Origin: Tritrichomonas musculus
Lineage: Eukaryota; Parabasalia; Tritrichomonadida; Tritrichomonadidae
Length of the DNA stretch: 64,000 bases
Direction: 5' to 3'
Assembly: GCA_039105265.1 (NCBI GenBank)
Contig: JAPFFF010000008.1
Span: 62,001-126,000 of the forward strand
In this document: positions 21,601 to 31,614 of the stretch, in pieces
Numbering within the stretch: the first letter of the stretch is position 1
Layout of the letters: each line of letters begins with the position of its first letter
Notes under the pieces: generated by a model
The model's database searches: none
Seen by the model: the letters and a program-made list of their open reading frames with translations, nothing else
Told to the model about the DNA's origin: nothing
Position numbers and translations under genes: made by a program

Positions 21601-23001
21601 ATATATGAAAAAGGTCTTGGTGTTAAGCCCGATTATTTGAAAGCTAAAGATTATTATGAATTGGCTGCTTTAAATGGAAACGACTCAAAAAGTTATTTCA
21701 ATTTGGGCATTTTTTATTTTAACGGTTTGGGGGTTGAACAAGATTACAACAAATCAATAAATTTCATTAAACAATCAGCAGAACAAGATAACACAAAAGC
21801 TCTCTTTTTCTTGGCAGAATTATATTCTAATGGCGATATTTTTGAAGTTAACATTCAGAAGGCAATTGAATATTTTCAAAGGTGCATTGAAATTTGTGAT
21901 GAAAATTCAAAAACTTGCAATAAGTCAGAAAATACAATTTCATCAACTTTGAACTTTAATAAATATCGTTATCGTTCAAATAGTGATTTGGGATTAATTT
22001 ATTTAATCGTCCTTAATGATGTTGAAAAGTCAGTCGAATTCATTAAAGAAGCGGGATTGAATGAATATCCTTTTGGCCAGAATAATTTTGGCCTTCTTAA
22101 TCTTTTCTATTTAAATCATTTAGGGAATGCAGAATACATGTTCCAACGTGCAGCCAAACACAAATTTTCAATTGCTGAATTCAATCTTGGCCGTTTGAAA
22201 GAAAAAGTTGGAAAAATTGAAGAATCAATTCAATTTTTTATTGATGCTTCTGATCATGAAGATGAACCTTTAATTTTTCATAATATCCAACATTATGACA
22301 AGAGACTTGAAATCTCAAAAACATTCATCATTTCTTTCACAAATTTGAAGCTTGTTCATTATTTTTTACAGAAATCTGATTTGACAGAAGCCAAGAAATA
22401 TTTCATACGAGCTTTTTCAAAGCTTATTCAAAACACAGAAGATTTGACATATTCTTTTAAATATAAATTTGTTAATGATGGAAAAAATAATCATTCATCA
22501 TATCTCAAATTTTTCTTCTTAAACTTCCCTTTATTTAATTTGAGGAAACAGCCAAATATTAATTCAATTTTAAATCAGATTGAAAAAGAATTAAATCAAA
22601 CTTTTTCAAATGATGAAATAATTATTGAGAGTGAAACACCATCAAAAAATTTCATTGAAAAAATTGAATTGCTAGATTTTGCAATAAAGGAAAACGTGAA
22701 TGAGAAAATGAAATTGAATAAAAGGATAGTAATTCAGAATGAAACAAAATCACCTCAAAAAGAACTTGTTTTTGATAATCCAAATGATTTCTTTGAATTT
22801 AGGACACAAAATAAAGAATTTAAAAACAATTTCATTAAAGAAATTAATGATCTTATTCAATTGATTGATTCAATTTTGTACACTCCTCCATATTCAATTT
22901 TGTTCGGAAGAATATTGATTGAAAAAGAAGATGCAATCAAAGAATCTAATTCATCTATTAATAATATAGATGACTCATTTTATAATGGATTGCAAATTTA
23001 A
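18697..23001 (+). CDS. Protein kinase-like protein with Sel1 repeats
   Basis: The product has 1,434 residues. Residues ~1-250 are a helical N-terminal region of trichomonad kinase-Sel1 proteins without a name I can give. The kinase fold spans about 265-510: the catalytic loop HRDINATNIL is intact near 377, but DFG is DFE (SDFET, near 395) and the Gly-rich loop is not recognisable. About 14 clear Sel1 repeats of 36 residues (ALFNLGNIYEKGLGV type) run from ~565 to ~1075, with about three weaker ones after. A non-repeat tail follows. Sel1 repeats form a TPR-like helical solenoid that binds partner proteins. The damaged glycine loop and DFG suggest a weak or inactive kinase acting as a scaffold. 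It shares its layout with the gene at 45484-48843. The stop overlaps TAAA and the frame is intact. Confidence 0.9.
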   Translation: MSSSYFQDIPKQYKSLIDQIEDQFMLNIYNKVTFMYFNSKAIEDSGITTDFIEMYLTKYLKIYKFITYCLSDISDYIRFSPKNYYHTKNKNTNASINVIDWIICVEGQCIIIEKLHFSSILKIIENLQKEKVSMINVSDDDYIKYFKKNINELEAEEEVRNFCSKFGKLIKNNPFVKCTIPTIISYLIRRYFYPTEYFKDPSFFHFNKSKEQCVKNKIANLLYLNEKDEMKLNQLKSKEILKEINDNQIINNNVTEKQDFKEDDFIILRTIYSTTKTIYYLVLHRESFYVFLMKKITQKNEREIDFCKNYSHRCLVKFYGFLKKEDDITGFIYEYMCNNSLSYIINKKMKNDHFFSLTTINRIFQAIEYLHSNSLIHRDINATNILFDHDYVAYLSDFETIRPPIEDRSDSTQEMYTANIGSYVYASPEQIEGDFISYPTDIYSFGSIMHLILENKEIKFQKNGEIPLFKNASDNLQNLIKNCVKSEPKERLSTTEIKTFIINEINSFHHFEHYLINLTQFMKNSQIINFVFENILLQYNYNEQLNACFNNTFNFQFLFQKKFQENESSFLFELGNLYKFGIGVEKNYTKAIEFYEMSSKLQNSLAMFNLGNMYQCGYGVEVDYLKAKGYYELSGQLKNSKALLALGRLYFEGRGVDQDYPKARYYYELSSELNNSTALLNLGLLYYHGISVEQNYLKAIEYIEKSAQLNNSNALYHLGSMYENGEGVEQDYLKAKEYYELAGKQNNSEALFNLGLFYFNGSGVEQDFQKGIKYLELSSNLNNIDAIYNLGLIYYKGIGVDQDYLKAKKYFEIMAQQQNPLAYFILGNLYKDEKDYLKAKEYYELSAKQDNSDAFLNLASLYSDGLGVKRDYLKAKEYLEKAAKLDNSNALVNLGIFYKEGFGVQKDYSRARYYFDLASKQDNSYGFLNLGDLYFDGVGVEQNYFQAKHYYEIAAKKENSEALFNLGNIYEKGLGVKPDYLKAKDYYELAALNGNDSKSYFNLGIFYFNGLGVEQDYNKSINFIKQSAEQDNTKALFFLAELYSNGDIFEVNIQKAIEYFQRCIEICDENSKTCNKSENTISSTLNFNKYRYRSNSDLGLIYLIVLNDVEKSVEFIKEAGLNEYPFGQNNFGLLNLFYLNHLGNAEYMFQRAAKHKFSIAEFNLGRLKEKVGKIEESIQFFIDASDHEDEPLIFHNIQHYDKRLEISKTFIISFTNLKLVHYFLQKSDLTEAKKYFIRAFSKLIQNTEDLTYSFKYKFVNDGKNNHSSYLKFFFLNFPLFNLRKQPNINSILNQIEKELNQTFSNDEIIIESETPSKNFIEKIELLDFAIKENVNEKMKLNKRIVIQNETKSPQKELVFDNPNDFFEFRTQNKEFKNNFIKEINDLIQLIDSILYTPPYSILFGRILIEKEDAIKESNSSINNIDDSFYNGLQI

Positions 23002-23173
23002 AAAAAAAATCAATTGACCAATATTATATCATAATCATTAAAATTAAGTTGAATCTTTTCAAAACTATATTTTTATATTTTTACAGTTTTTTAATTTACT
23101 GTTTAATTATATTAAACGTTTTTCATTATTTTTTTTTTGTAGAATTCCTTATACCTCCTATAAGGAATTTAAA

Positions 23174-23404
23174 TCATGTTTCGAAAAAAAGATCATTAGA
23201 TACTTCAGTAAATGTTATTTTTGGGCAATAAAATAATGAATCAATGTCTCCATTCCAATCAAACAAAAAATTTAGATTTTCAGTTTCTTCTTCTTCCATT
23301 TTTGTGCATGTTTTATTTCCAATTTTGTCTTGATTTTTTAAATCTTCAAATTTGACTTTAAGATTTGAAATGATTTCGTCTTTATTTTTAATTTCTGGGT
23401 GATA
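23174..23404 (-). pseudogene. 3' continuation of the unknown gene beyond an in-frame stop
   Basis: After the TAA at 23405-23407 the same frame remains open for 76 codons to a TGA. The residues are Glu/Lys/Asn-rich (KNKDEIISNLKVKFEDLKNQ, then EEEETENLNFLFDWNGD). Such a long open frame beyond the stop suggests the two parts were one gene of about 200 codons. Confidence 0.5.
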
Positions 23405-23782
23405 TTAAATAAGATAAGAATTAACAAATTCTAATGTTCGTGTTGAATATTCTAATACAATTCTATTCCAAACCATATTTCTTTCACAACTATTAGATTT
23501 ATTAAGTTCTCTTTCTTTGATGAATTCATATTTAATATAATCTTGTAATTTTACAATTAATTCAATTTCATTTGTTCTTTTTAAACCAATTGAATGAATA
23601 TATTGCGATATTTTTTCATATTGTTTAATTCCATGCAGATCCAAATATTTATAAATAGGAACCAATTGGCTCTTCATAATTCGTCTATCAACCGTTGGAG
23701 GGCTTTTATTTAACTTTATGAAGGATTCTTCTGTGTTATTAAATTTATGGCTATGATAATGCTTCTTTGGCTTGGATTTCAT
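23405..23782 (-). CDS. Uncharacterised small basic protein, probably truncated
   Basis: The product is 125 residues and Lys/Glu-rich. It begins MKSKPKKHYHSHKF and has a helical middle (YKYLDLHGIKQYEKISQYIH). I do not recognise the family. An in-frame TAA ends it, although the same frame continues as coding-like sequence to 23174. The gene is either a pseudogene or a shortened protein. Confidence 0.5.
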   Translation of the reverse strand: MKSKPKKHYHSHKFNNTEESFIKLNKSPPTVDRRIMKSQLVPIYKYLDLHGIKQYEKISQYIHSIGLKRTNEIELIVKLQDYIKYEFIKERELNKSNSCERNMVWNRIVLEYSTRTLEFVNSYLI

Positions 23783-23851
23783 AAAAAAATAATGAAATAC
23801 AATTATAAAACTTTTGTAAATTTTTCAAAAATTTTTCATTCACAAATATAA

Positions 23852-24118
23852 AAGTGGTCAGTTAACAAAACTTACGCTAAATATATTGATCTTCTGAAAC
23901 TTGATGCGACAGAATCAATCAAATTTTGGTTAGAATCTTTTCCACAGGCTGAAATTAAAGAAATTCAATGTCATGCAGGACCAAATATCAGTATCCTTCA
24001 ACAATCATTCCAAAAAGCTTCCAAAATTGAATTGTTAAGTTTAACGTGCGATAATTCCAATTCTATAGGAATTTGTTCATTTATAAATGCAAAAATCGAT
24101 GAACTAATTTTTGAATAA
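23852..24118 (+). pseudogene. Start-less gene fragment
   Basis: An 88-codon open frame without a start ATG runs from just after a TAA to a TAA. Its residue usage is coding-like (ESIKFWLESFPQAEIKEIQ, then QKASKIELLSLTCDN). The alternation of hydrophobic strands hints at an LRR-like C-terminus, but I cannot assign it. It lies head-to-head with the gene at 23405-23782 and looks like a 5'-truncated relic. Confidence 0.45.
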
Positions 24119-25496
24119 TGGAGGAATCTTTCTTTCAATCAAAATTAATGTAAAAAATAAACTATTGAAATTGAATAATGTTGAGTTTTAATCAAAATCT
24201 TGTTTACACCATAACATCAATAATAATTTTAACCGTGTTTATGATATATTTTAATGATTAAAATCATAAATTTCTTTAATTTTTGTATTTGTCGATTGTC
24301 TAATATATTATTGAAAGCCTAAGTTATGATTTTTCATATCTCACTCAAAAAAATAATTCTTATCATGTTATTTGTTTTATTTATTAGGATCATAATTGAA
24401 CTGGCCAAATATTATATTTTTGATTATTAATCAAAACTACTTAAAACTGTTTATTATGATGATCAATAATATCATTACAACTGATATTTAAAAAAAATGG
24501 TGCAATAATATAAATATCTTCATCTTTATTTTATTCTTTGAAAATATTAATGTCTTTGATATGATGAAAAGTAATTTTACATCATAAACGATCTTTTATT
24601 TGGAGTTTCTAGCAGAATTTGGAAATTTATAGGAAAACATGAAGATAAATGAATTTATTTTGCTTAAGTTTTTTTCTCAAAAAGTAATATTGTAATTGAT
24701 CGAATGTAACATCAATTTTGATGCTTGCTCGATAGAATATAAAGATATTGATTGATTTTCATCGGATTTTTTGATAAAAATACGATCAAAGTAAATTTAA
24801 TTTTTGAAAAACAAGATATAATTTTGTTTAAACAACCGAAATTTCAATCAACTTTTAATAAATTGTGAACAAAACTTTTTGTGCAATTATGGCTATTGTT
24901 AAATATACAATATCGGCTTTTCATATTACAATAAATAGATTATTATATCATTTATTATACAAAGATAAAATAAAAAAATTGAAATTAAAATTTTGCAATA
25001 AAATTTTCAATTGTATCGTTTTTCTACAGATTTGATTGCGATTGAAAATTAAAAGATATATAAAAGTTTTATTTCAATTTTTTTGTACAAATTTATAATT
25101 CTCCAAATATATTTACATATTTATATGATTAATGAATTAAATGATTTTTTTGAGTTTTGGTGAAAAATCGTTTATTAATTTTTTTTTACAAATATTTTGT
25201 TTTTAGTGAGAAAATAGGCAATAAACAGCAGAAAGCACATCTTAAAGATCTCAATTATTAGAATCTCTTTGCTGTCTTAAGTTTTTAAAGAATAAAATGT
25301 CATATTTGAATTATTTTTGAAAATTTTTACGAGCAAAACATAAATTTGACTAAAATACTTTTATAAAATACAATAATAATGCTATAAATTACTTTTAATT
25401 TTAAATTTGTCAATCAAAAAACGCAAAATAATTAAAATTATTATAAATTCTTAGCCATTCAATTTGTTGCCATAAATCTTATTGCTTAAACTTCTA
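24119..25496. other. AT-rich intergenic region
   Basis: No gene or RNA is recognised. No long inverted repeat was noticed. A plausible Inr for the Myb gene is not obvious just upstream of its ATG. Confidence 0.55.
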
Positions 25497-25970
25497 ATGA
25501 TACAGCCGTTTTATGCAGTTATTCCTATCCATGCTCCTCCAACTCCAAATTCTCGAAAAAAATTTTCTAGTGAAGAAGATAAACGATTAAAAGAACTCGT
25601 TGAATTGCATGGTGCTAAAAATTGGGATAAGATTGCGGAATTAATGCCAGGGAGAACTGGGAGACAATGCCGAGATAGATATAGGAATTACCTGATCCCA
25701 GGTTTTTTCAACGGCCAATGGAGCCAGGAAGAAGATAATTTACTTCGAGAAAAGTTTAAAGAATTTGGGCCACAATGGGCTAAAATGACGCCGTTTTTCC
25801 ATGGACGAAGTGCAAACAGCCTTAAAAATAGATGGAATTATTTCGTTTGTAGAGCCAATCCAATTAATGATAAACAAAAAAAAGTTAATTCATCAATTTC
25901 AACATCTCTTCAAGAAGTAATATTACCCCCGAAGTTTCGTATGTTTTCTAACATTTTACATCAGCATTGA
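25497..25970 (+). CDS. R2R3 Myb-like DNA-binding protein
   Basis: The product is 157 residues with two Myb repeats. The first (~20-68) reads FSSEEDKRLKELVELHG, then GRTGRQCRDRYRNYL. The second (~74-120) reads GQWSQEEDNLLREKFKEFG, then GRSANSLKNRWNYF. The recognition helices (GRQCRDRY, ANSLKNRW) are well conserved. The first Trp of repeat 1 is Phe, a common change. Trichomonas Myb proteins of this size regulate transcription by binding promoter elements, so a nuclear factor is the natural reading. The open frame begins 15 bases earlier at a TTG; the first ATG is at 25497 (MIQPFYAV). The short tail (residues 125-157) has no known motif. The targets are unknown. Confidence 0.93.
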   Translation: MIQPFYAVIPIHAPPTPNSRKKFSSEEDKRLKELVELHGAKNWDKIAELMPGRTGRQCRDRYRNYLIPGFFNGQWSQEEDNLLREKFKEFGPQWAKMTPFFHGRSANSLKNRWNYFVCRANPINDKQKKVNSSISTSLQEVILPPKFRMFSNILHQH

Positions 25971-26916
25971 AAGCTGATATTAATATCCTGTATAAACATG
26001 TTTTATTATTATTATACTTATTTAAGCACCATTTATAAAATTCTTTCTGACATATATAAACCTTTTTAATTTTATTTAGATCAACTTTAACATTTTTACC
26101 AATTTTTTTGTTAATTTAAATATATATTTATTTTATCGTAAAACAAACATTTATAATGAGTAATATAATATTTATAATTTGCATATTTTAATATAAAGCC
26201 ATTTCATATCCGAAAAATATCCTTTTATTTTTTCAATTAAAAGTGAAATTCTGGTACAATTAAAGATTTATTACAATATCTTATCATATTTTTAAAATTA
26301 AAATTGTTTATATTAAATAAAATTATTAAAAATATATCTTAAAAAATAAATTTAATCTCAATAATAATGTTTTATTTTTTTGAAAATATTTGACCAACCA
26401 GTGCTCAATGTTTGACCTGCTCTTTCAAAAATTCAAATGATTTGAATTTATTCAAAATATAAAAATTGAAAATCATTTTTAGCTCATTATAAGTTTATTA
26501 ATATTTTTTTAAAATAAAAATATAAATCATGTATATTTTAATTAGAGAGTGATTGTTATTATTTAAATCTCATTAATTTCTTTATTACTTTGCATAAAAA
26601 AAGATATACTTGTTTTTATATTTGAGTCATGTTGAATGCCATTGAATTTTTTTTGTTCTTTTTTTATACATATTATCCCAATGAATTTAATATATAATTT
26701 ACAAATAATATGAAAATAAATAATTTATATAGTAAATATAGTAGATGAATGAATCCTTTACTTGAAGCTTCAGAAATTGCCCAGGATGAATGAATCCTTT
26801 ACTGTATTACTGACAAAGGATTCATTCATCCTTGGCAATTTTTTTACCGATGAAGATTTCGAAAGTTCTCAAATTTCAGAAGAAAATTAAAAAGTCTGAA
26901 TAATCATGATTAATTA
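25971..26916. other. AT-rich intergenic region with one foldback repeat
   Basis: No gene is supported. The palindromic repeat at 26774-26841 is listed separately. Confidence 0.55.
26774..26841. repeat. Foldback repeat, 27-base arms
   Basis: AAATTGCCCAGGATGAATGA and following bases pair with the arm ending CATCCTTGGCAATTT, with one mismatch in 27 positions and a 14-base loop. A third partial copy of the core GATGAATGAATCCTTTA occurs just before it at 26744-26760. Confidence 0.8.
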
Positions 26917-27220
26917 TGAACACGCATCCTGCTGAAGTTATTTATTGTGGTTCTGGTCCAGAGAACTACATCAACACTGCTTGAAGAGTTCATATTGCCT
27001 ACCAAATTGCGCTTTGAAAATCTCGAGGCCGATGATGAGCACAGTGCTGAAGTTTTTATGTCATCAGACAGCGGTAACTATCTGCCAACGGCAGGCATTA
27101 TACATTAATATGAATTTGTGCAATCTGCTGAAATTTTACAGAACTACAAAGGTTGGTGTTAAGAAGAGTTTGTGAGGCATAATAGGCATATCGCCAAAGA
27201 GACTTCCGCCATTGCTTAAT
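26917..27220 (+). pseudogene. Degenerate coding relic, function unknown
   Basis: GC-richer DNA with pieces of coding-like frame on the plus strand: HPAEVIYCGSGPENYINTA, then in another frame LEEFILPTKLRFENLEADDE and VFMSSDSGNYLPTAGI, and later EFVQSAEILQNYKGW. Stops and frame changes separate them. I do not recognise the ancestor. Confidence 0.4.
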
Positions 27221-28721
27221 TTTACTAACTTAAGTCTTTTGTCTAACAATATTATAAAGGAAGAGCTAAAAATGGACCCATTCAGGTTTATAACCTATTT
27301 TTCGTCATTAATTTGAGTTATTTTATTTATTAAACATATTTTATTTAAGCTATATTATAAAGATTGAAGTTTTGCAATATATGAAATTAATTTATCGACA
27401 TGGGTTAATTCATCTAACATGAAATTAAGCATAAAATATGTCATAATAGTTGAATAAAATACTTTTCTTTTCATAAAATAAACAATACTAATAATATTTA
27501 AAAAAAAATTTAATTATTTAACACCAAAAAATAGAAATTAGCAATATTAAAGAATAGTTATAATTATTAATTGAAAATAAACTTATAATACCGATCATAT
27601 AATATGAGTTTTGTTTTCAATTTATCGATCAATTTGATCTGCTATTAAAATGACGCTTTAAATATTAAATTCATCTACTGAAAAAGCAACAATTTTCATT
27701 CTATTAAAAATTTCAAGAATTTCTGGATTTTTGGCATGCAACCTTCGTTTCTCTCAGATATCGTTTGTTTGAGGTATGGCTAATAATCAACCATGAAGTA
27801 AGCTTTTTTTTTTTTTTTTTTTTCTCGATTTTTCTTGATAAACGCTAGTACAATCTAAAATAAGGAAGTTTTCGCTGCAGGATATTATATGAATATGATC
27901 AAAGAATTCATTCAAACTCTTTTCTCTCTGAAATGTGTACTTTTATGGATGAAGATTAGATATCATTATAATGTTAAAATATTTCCTTTTTTAAAAAGTT
28001 TGTTTTAAGATGAAATTTGATGTTTTTTTTTAAAAAACATCATTTATACTTAAAATTAAGATTATCAAATACTTGCAATTTTTTCAATGAATAATCTTTA
28101 CTTTTTGTATATACAATGTAATTACACAGGACGATAGAAATTACATATGTAAATACATATGTAATTTTCCGTTAATTTTTTTATTTAAAAAATATTTTTA
28201 TCTTCAAAAATTTAGTCAATTAAAATAAAAAAAGCATGAATATAAAGCAGAAATAATTTTTATTCAGTTATTATTGCTAATAAATTATTAAAACTTTGAT
28301 ATTTCTTTGATCATTCTTTTGATGGTGTAAAATGGCACTTTATATTTATCGACTTATTATGATTGGCTAAATCGTTTTGATTTATTTATTCGATGCATTT
28401 GAATTATTTTATAATAGTACCGACGTACAAAACCTTTTTTTCTATGATATTTTGCTTCTAATTATATCTATCAGATATAATCATCTGCGATAACATGGTA
28501 TTTTGATCAAAATTAGCAAGAGTTAATGAAAAATAGTTTTTATCTTTAGATTATGAATAAAAATATTGTTTTAAACATAAATAACTGATTTACATCAAAA
28601 TTTTTGATTTTATAAAAAGTTACGTTAAAATGTTACGTTAATAAAAATGTGATGTAAAAAAAGTAAAGATTATCAATGAATATTATATCTAAATTTAAAT
28701 TTTGTAAAATTTTATTAAAAA
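27221..28721. other. AT-rich intergenic region with small palindromes
   Basis: No gene is supported. A perfect palindrome lies near 28140-28165 (ATTACATATGTA around AA). TTCAATGAATAATCTTTACT near 28084 recurs inverted near 28656-28676, suggesting a further foldback element of about 590 bp with weak ends. Confidence 0.45.
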
Positions 28722-29750
28722 TTACCATGAAGTATCAAATGAGTCTTCATCTTCAAAATTCACCTCATTAGGATGGATAATAGGTGGCGGAGGTTGAAAT
28801 TGTCGTTGTCTTCTTAGTTGATTTAGCCGATTTATCTGAGGAAGAATATTTGGATTTGAAGGTGGAGCAGGTGGAGGAGGTGGTGGTGGCGGAGGAGGTG
28901 GAGGAGGTACTCCATTCCAATCAGAATCGTCATTGCCAAGTAAAAAGTTTTGGTTATTGGTCAAATCGATGTAATTAGTAATATTCATATTATATCGATG
29001 AGGAAATTTACCACTATCTTCAACGAAAATTTGTTCACTCATTCTGTCAGATAATCTGGACCAGATTCCTCCAGTCAAATCCGAAAAATCGAAATTTTGG
29101 AGAAATATTTTCATTTTTAATGGTGAAACATTTATGAATAAAACATGCTCATACAAGGTTGAATACGCTTTGTCTTTCAAATACAACTCGTTTATCATCG
29201 AAATAATTTGATCTTCAGAACGTATAACGAGTTTTGGATTCATGAAAATTTTTTCAATTGTATTTAGACTGAATTTTTGAATATCTGCTTTGTAACTTTT
29301 GTCTAATTTATAAAAATTGGATGATATGAAATTGATTTCTTTTTTTAAAAGGTTTGAAAATAAACATGGCATCTTTTCGTGGGATTTAATTCTTGATATT
29401 ACGCTATCCATAGTAATGTCATCATTTGGTTCAGAAATAGCTTGTATATTATCATTTTTTAACATTTTTATTATCTCTTCTATAAAATAAAAATCCTCAT
29501 CTGGTATTGTAATCAGATCAAATGATATAAGATCGAGAATATATTGGAAATTGCCTTTTTGATTTGTGTTAATGACATATTCATTTATCGTGGGATCAAT
29601 TGATTGAACGTTCCGAATATGAGGAGATAATAAATTTGCAACTATTCTATTTGTTTGATATGCTTGATTATTTACTATAAATTTGAAATCATCGTCACAA
29701 TTTTGTAAAGGAACACCCAAAATACTAGCTGTTTGAAGTTGGATCTTCAT
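28722..29750 (-). CDS. BTB-like protein with proline-rich and acidic Trp-ended tail
   Basis: The product is 342 residues. The N-terminus (DDDFKFIVNNQAYQTNRIV, then LLSPHIRN) is the same BTB-like module as in the gene at 16176. A helical region follows to ~260. From ~277 there is an uninterrupted poly-Pro run, then PPSNPNIL, a basic patch LNQLRRQRQ near 318, a second Pro run, and the acidic end FEDEDSFDTSW. Poly-Pro tracts bind profilin, SH3 or WW domains. The order Pro-rich, basic, acidic with a terminal Trp recalls the WCA end of Arp2/3 activators, but a WH2 motif is not clear. The initiator TCATTTTTT is seven bases before the ATG. The frame is intact. Confidence 0.85.
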   Translation of the reverse strand: MKIQLQTASILGVPLQNCDDDFKFIVNNQAYQTNRIVANLLSPHIRNVQSIDPTINEYVINTNQKGNFQYILDLISFDLITIPDEDFYFIEEIIKMLKNDNIQAISEPNDDITMDSVISRIKSHEKMPCLFSNLLKKEINFISSNFYKLDKSYKADIQKFSLNTIEKIFMNPKLVIRSEDQIISMINELYLKDKAYSTLYEHVLFINVSPLKMKIFLQNFDFSDLTGGIWSRLSDRMSEQIFVEDSGKFPHRYNMNITNYIDLTNNQNFLLGNDDSDWNGVPPPPPPPPPPPPPAPPSNPNILPQINRLNQLRRQRQFQPPPPIIHPNEVNFEDEDSFDTSW

Positions 29751-31614
29751 TAAAAAATGATGGAAAATTTCGCTTTTGAAAAAGTTTTTTCACTAAAATT
29801 TTTATTCAATTTTTTTGTATTGTTTTTAATCGTCGTCGTCCAACTCTTTGTTTTTAATCAACAAATCTAACCAGTAGACGAATTTAAGTAAAATCACACA
29901 GCATTATATCATAAGTGCGCATCATTTTCTCATAGTATCTCTCAAGGGTTTACTCATATGCTTCCAAACTATAAATCAATTGGTGAATTTCTTATGTTTT
30001 CAAAATTACTTAACTTATTGAGCGCTTTTTCTTTATCACTTTATCTAATTTATACTTTTAAAGCCAAATCATATGATTTTATCCTTTGATTCGTAATAAT
30101 TCATATCGAATAAAATATTCAAAATCTACCCTATTTTTTTCTTAATTGAGCAAATCAGCATAGAATGTAATGCTATTAAGAATTCAAGCTAATTACTAAA
30201 TTATATAATACATTCAGAGCCATAGAACAAATGGTAGATAAATCATAGGAATTTTTTTATTTCTATCAAAAAGTTTTGATTTACAACGAATAAATAACTT
30301 TTTCTATTAAAATTTTTTTAATATTAACTTTTTTTATTACCTTTTAAAATTGAATGTGAATTTAGGGAAAAGTGCGAAAAATTTTTGGAAATTGAATAGC
30401 ATTCAATTTTGAATGATATTTTAGTGAAAAGCTAACGTCGTCTCAATAATATTGAACCGAATTATTAACTTTGTACCTATTTTACATCCTCTGAATTTTA
30501 TCAAAAAGTTAAAAAATGTATCAATTCATCTTTATTTCCTAGTGAAAATTATTATTTTAATATTTTATTCATTTGTTACTATCTGTTAAAATATTATAGC
30601 GATATATCTTAATTATTTAATATAAAACCCATTTTATCATAAAAAAACATACTTTTTTATTAATATATTCAATTTTGAATTATCTCATTCAATATTTTGA
30701 ATACCAATTGTTTTACTATTGCATTTATTAGAAAAAGTTTGTAAAAAAAGTTTAAATGATTTTTTACGATATCACTCATTAAACAGATTTACTGAGTTAT
30801 TTAAAGATAAAGAAATTCAAATTTAAATATAAATAAAAAAAATTTAATAATCATATAATTCTAAGGATAAACCAAATAATATGATAAAATTACTGAATGT
30901 TTTGCTTGTAGTAACATAAGAAGTTTGCATTTGAGGAAATTCGACTTTGATTTAGACGAAAATCTTAATAACAAAACATTGATAACAGCCTTCTGTAATT
31001 GAAATGGTTTGAATATACTTATTTAATGACTTTATCTAGAGTTTTTTTAAGTTATTTGACTAGAACATGTAGAAAAAAGATGCAAATTTGATTCAGCATT
31101 GGAGCGGTATCAGACTGAAAATTGTTTGAAAGGAAATTTTTTGGGTGTACTGAAAGAATAGCAAAAGGACTTGGCAGAAAAATGGTGATCTTTGGAAGAA
31201 ATCGAGGTTAGTTATTTTTGTTTGGCTTTGATGTTAAGTGATAACCGAATTATAAAATTATCAAAAAGTTTTATTATTTATTTAAAATTCAATGGATTGA
31301 ATTTATAATTGAGAATTGTACCACTCTATAATTGAGAAAATATATGTTCATGCTATGCTTCAATTATTTGAATGTATCAGAAATTTTCTGAACTGGTACA
31401 TAGTTAATATTATCGGTACACGGTTATTGAAACGACGTTATTCAAGATGAATTAGAATTCCCTCATTTTCCTTTAGAAAAATACGATTTTCCCAAATCTT
31501 TATATACGGCAAACTATAATTTGACTTGAAAAAATTGTATTGAAATACAGAAAATTTAAAGTCAAGGCGGTTTTAAATTCATTTTGACTTTAAATTTTCA
31601 TTATTTTTAAAGTA
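29751..31614. other. AT-rich intergenic region
   Basis: No gene is supported. A faint plus-strand coding-like stretch near 31060-31200 (KRCKFDSALERYQTE) is cut by stops and may be a relic. Confidence 0.5.
29752..29760 (-). promoter_or_regulatory. Inr initiator of the BTB-like proline-rich gene
   Basis: On the minus strand TCATTTTTT matches TCAYWYWTW. Transcription from its A (position 29758) leaves a leader of seven bases, typical for trichomonads, and supports the ATG at 29750. Confidence 0.65.

Noticed and set aside
26774-26841. CRISPR-like or tandem repeat array
   Set aside because: There are only two inverted copies and one partial direct copy, without regular spacers.
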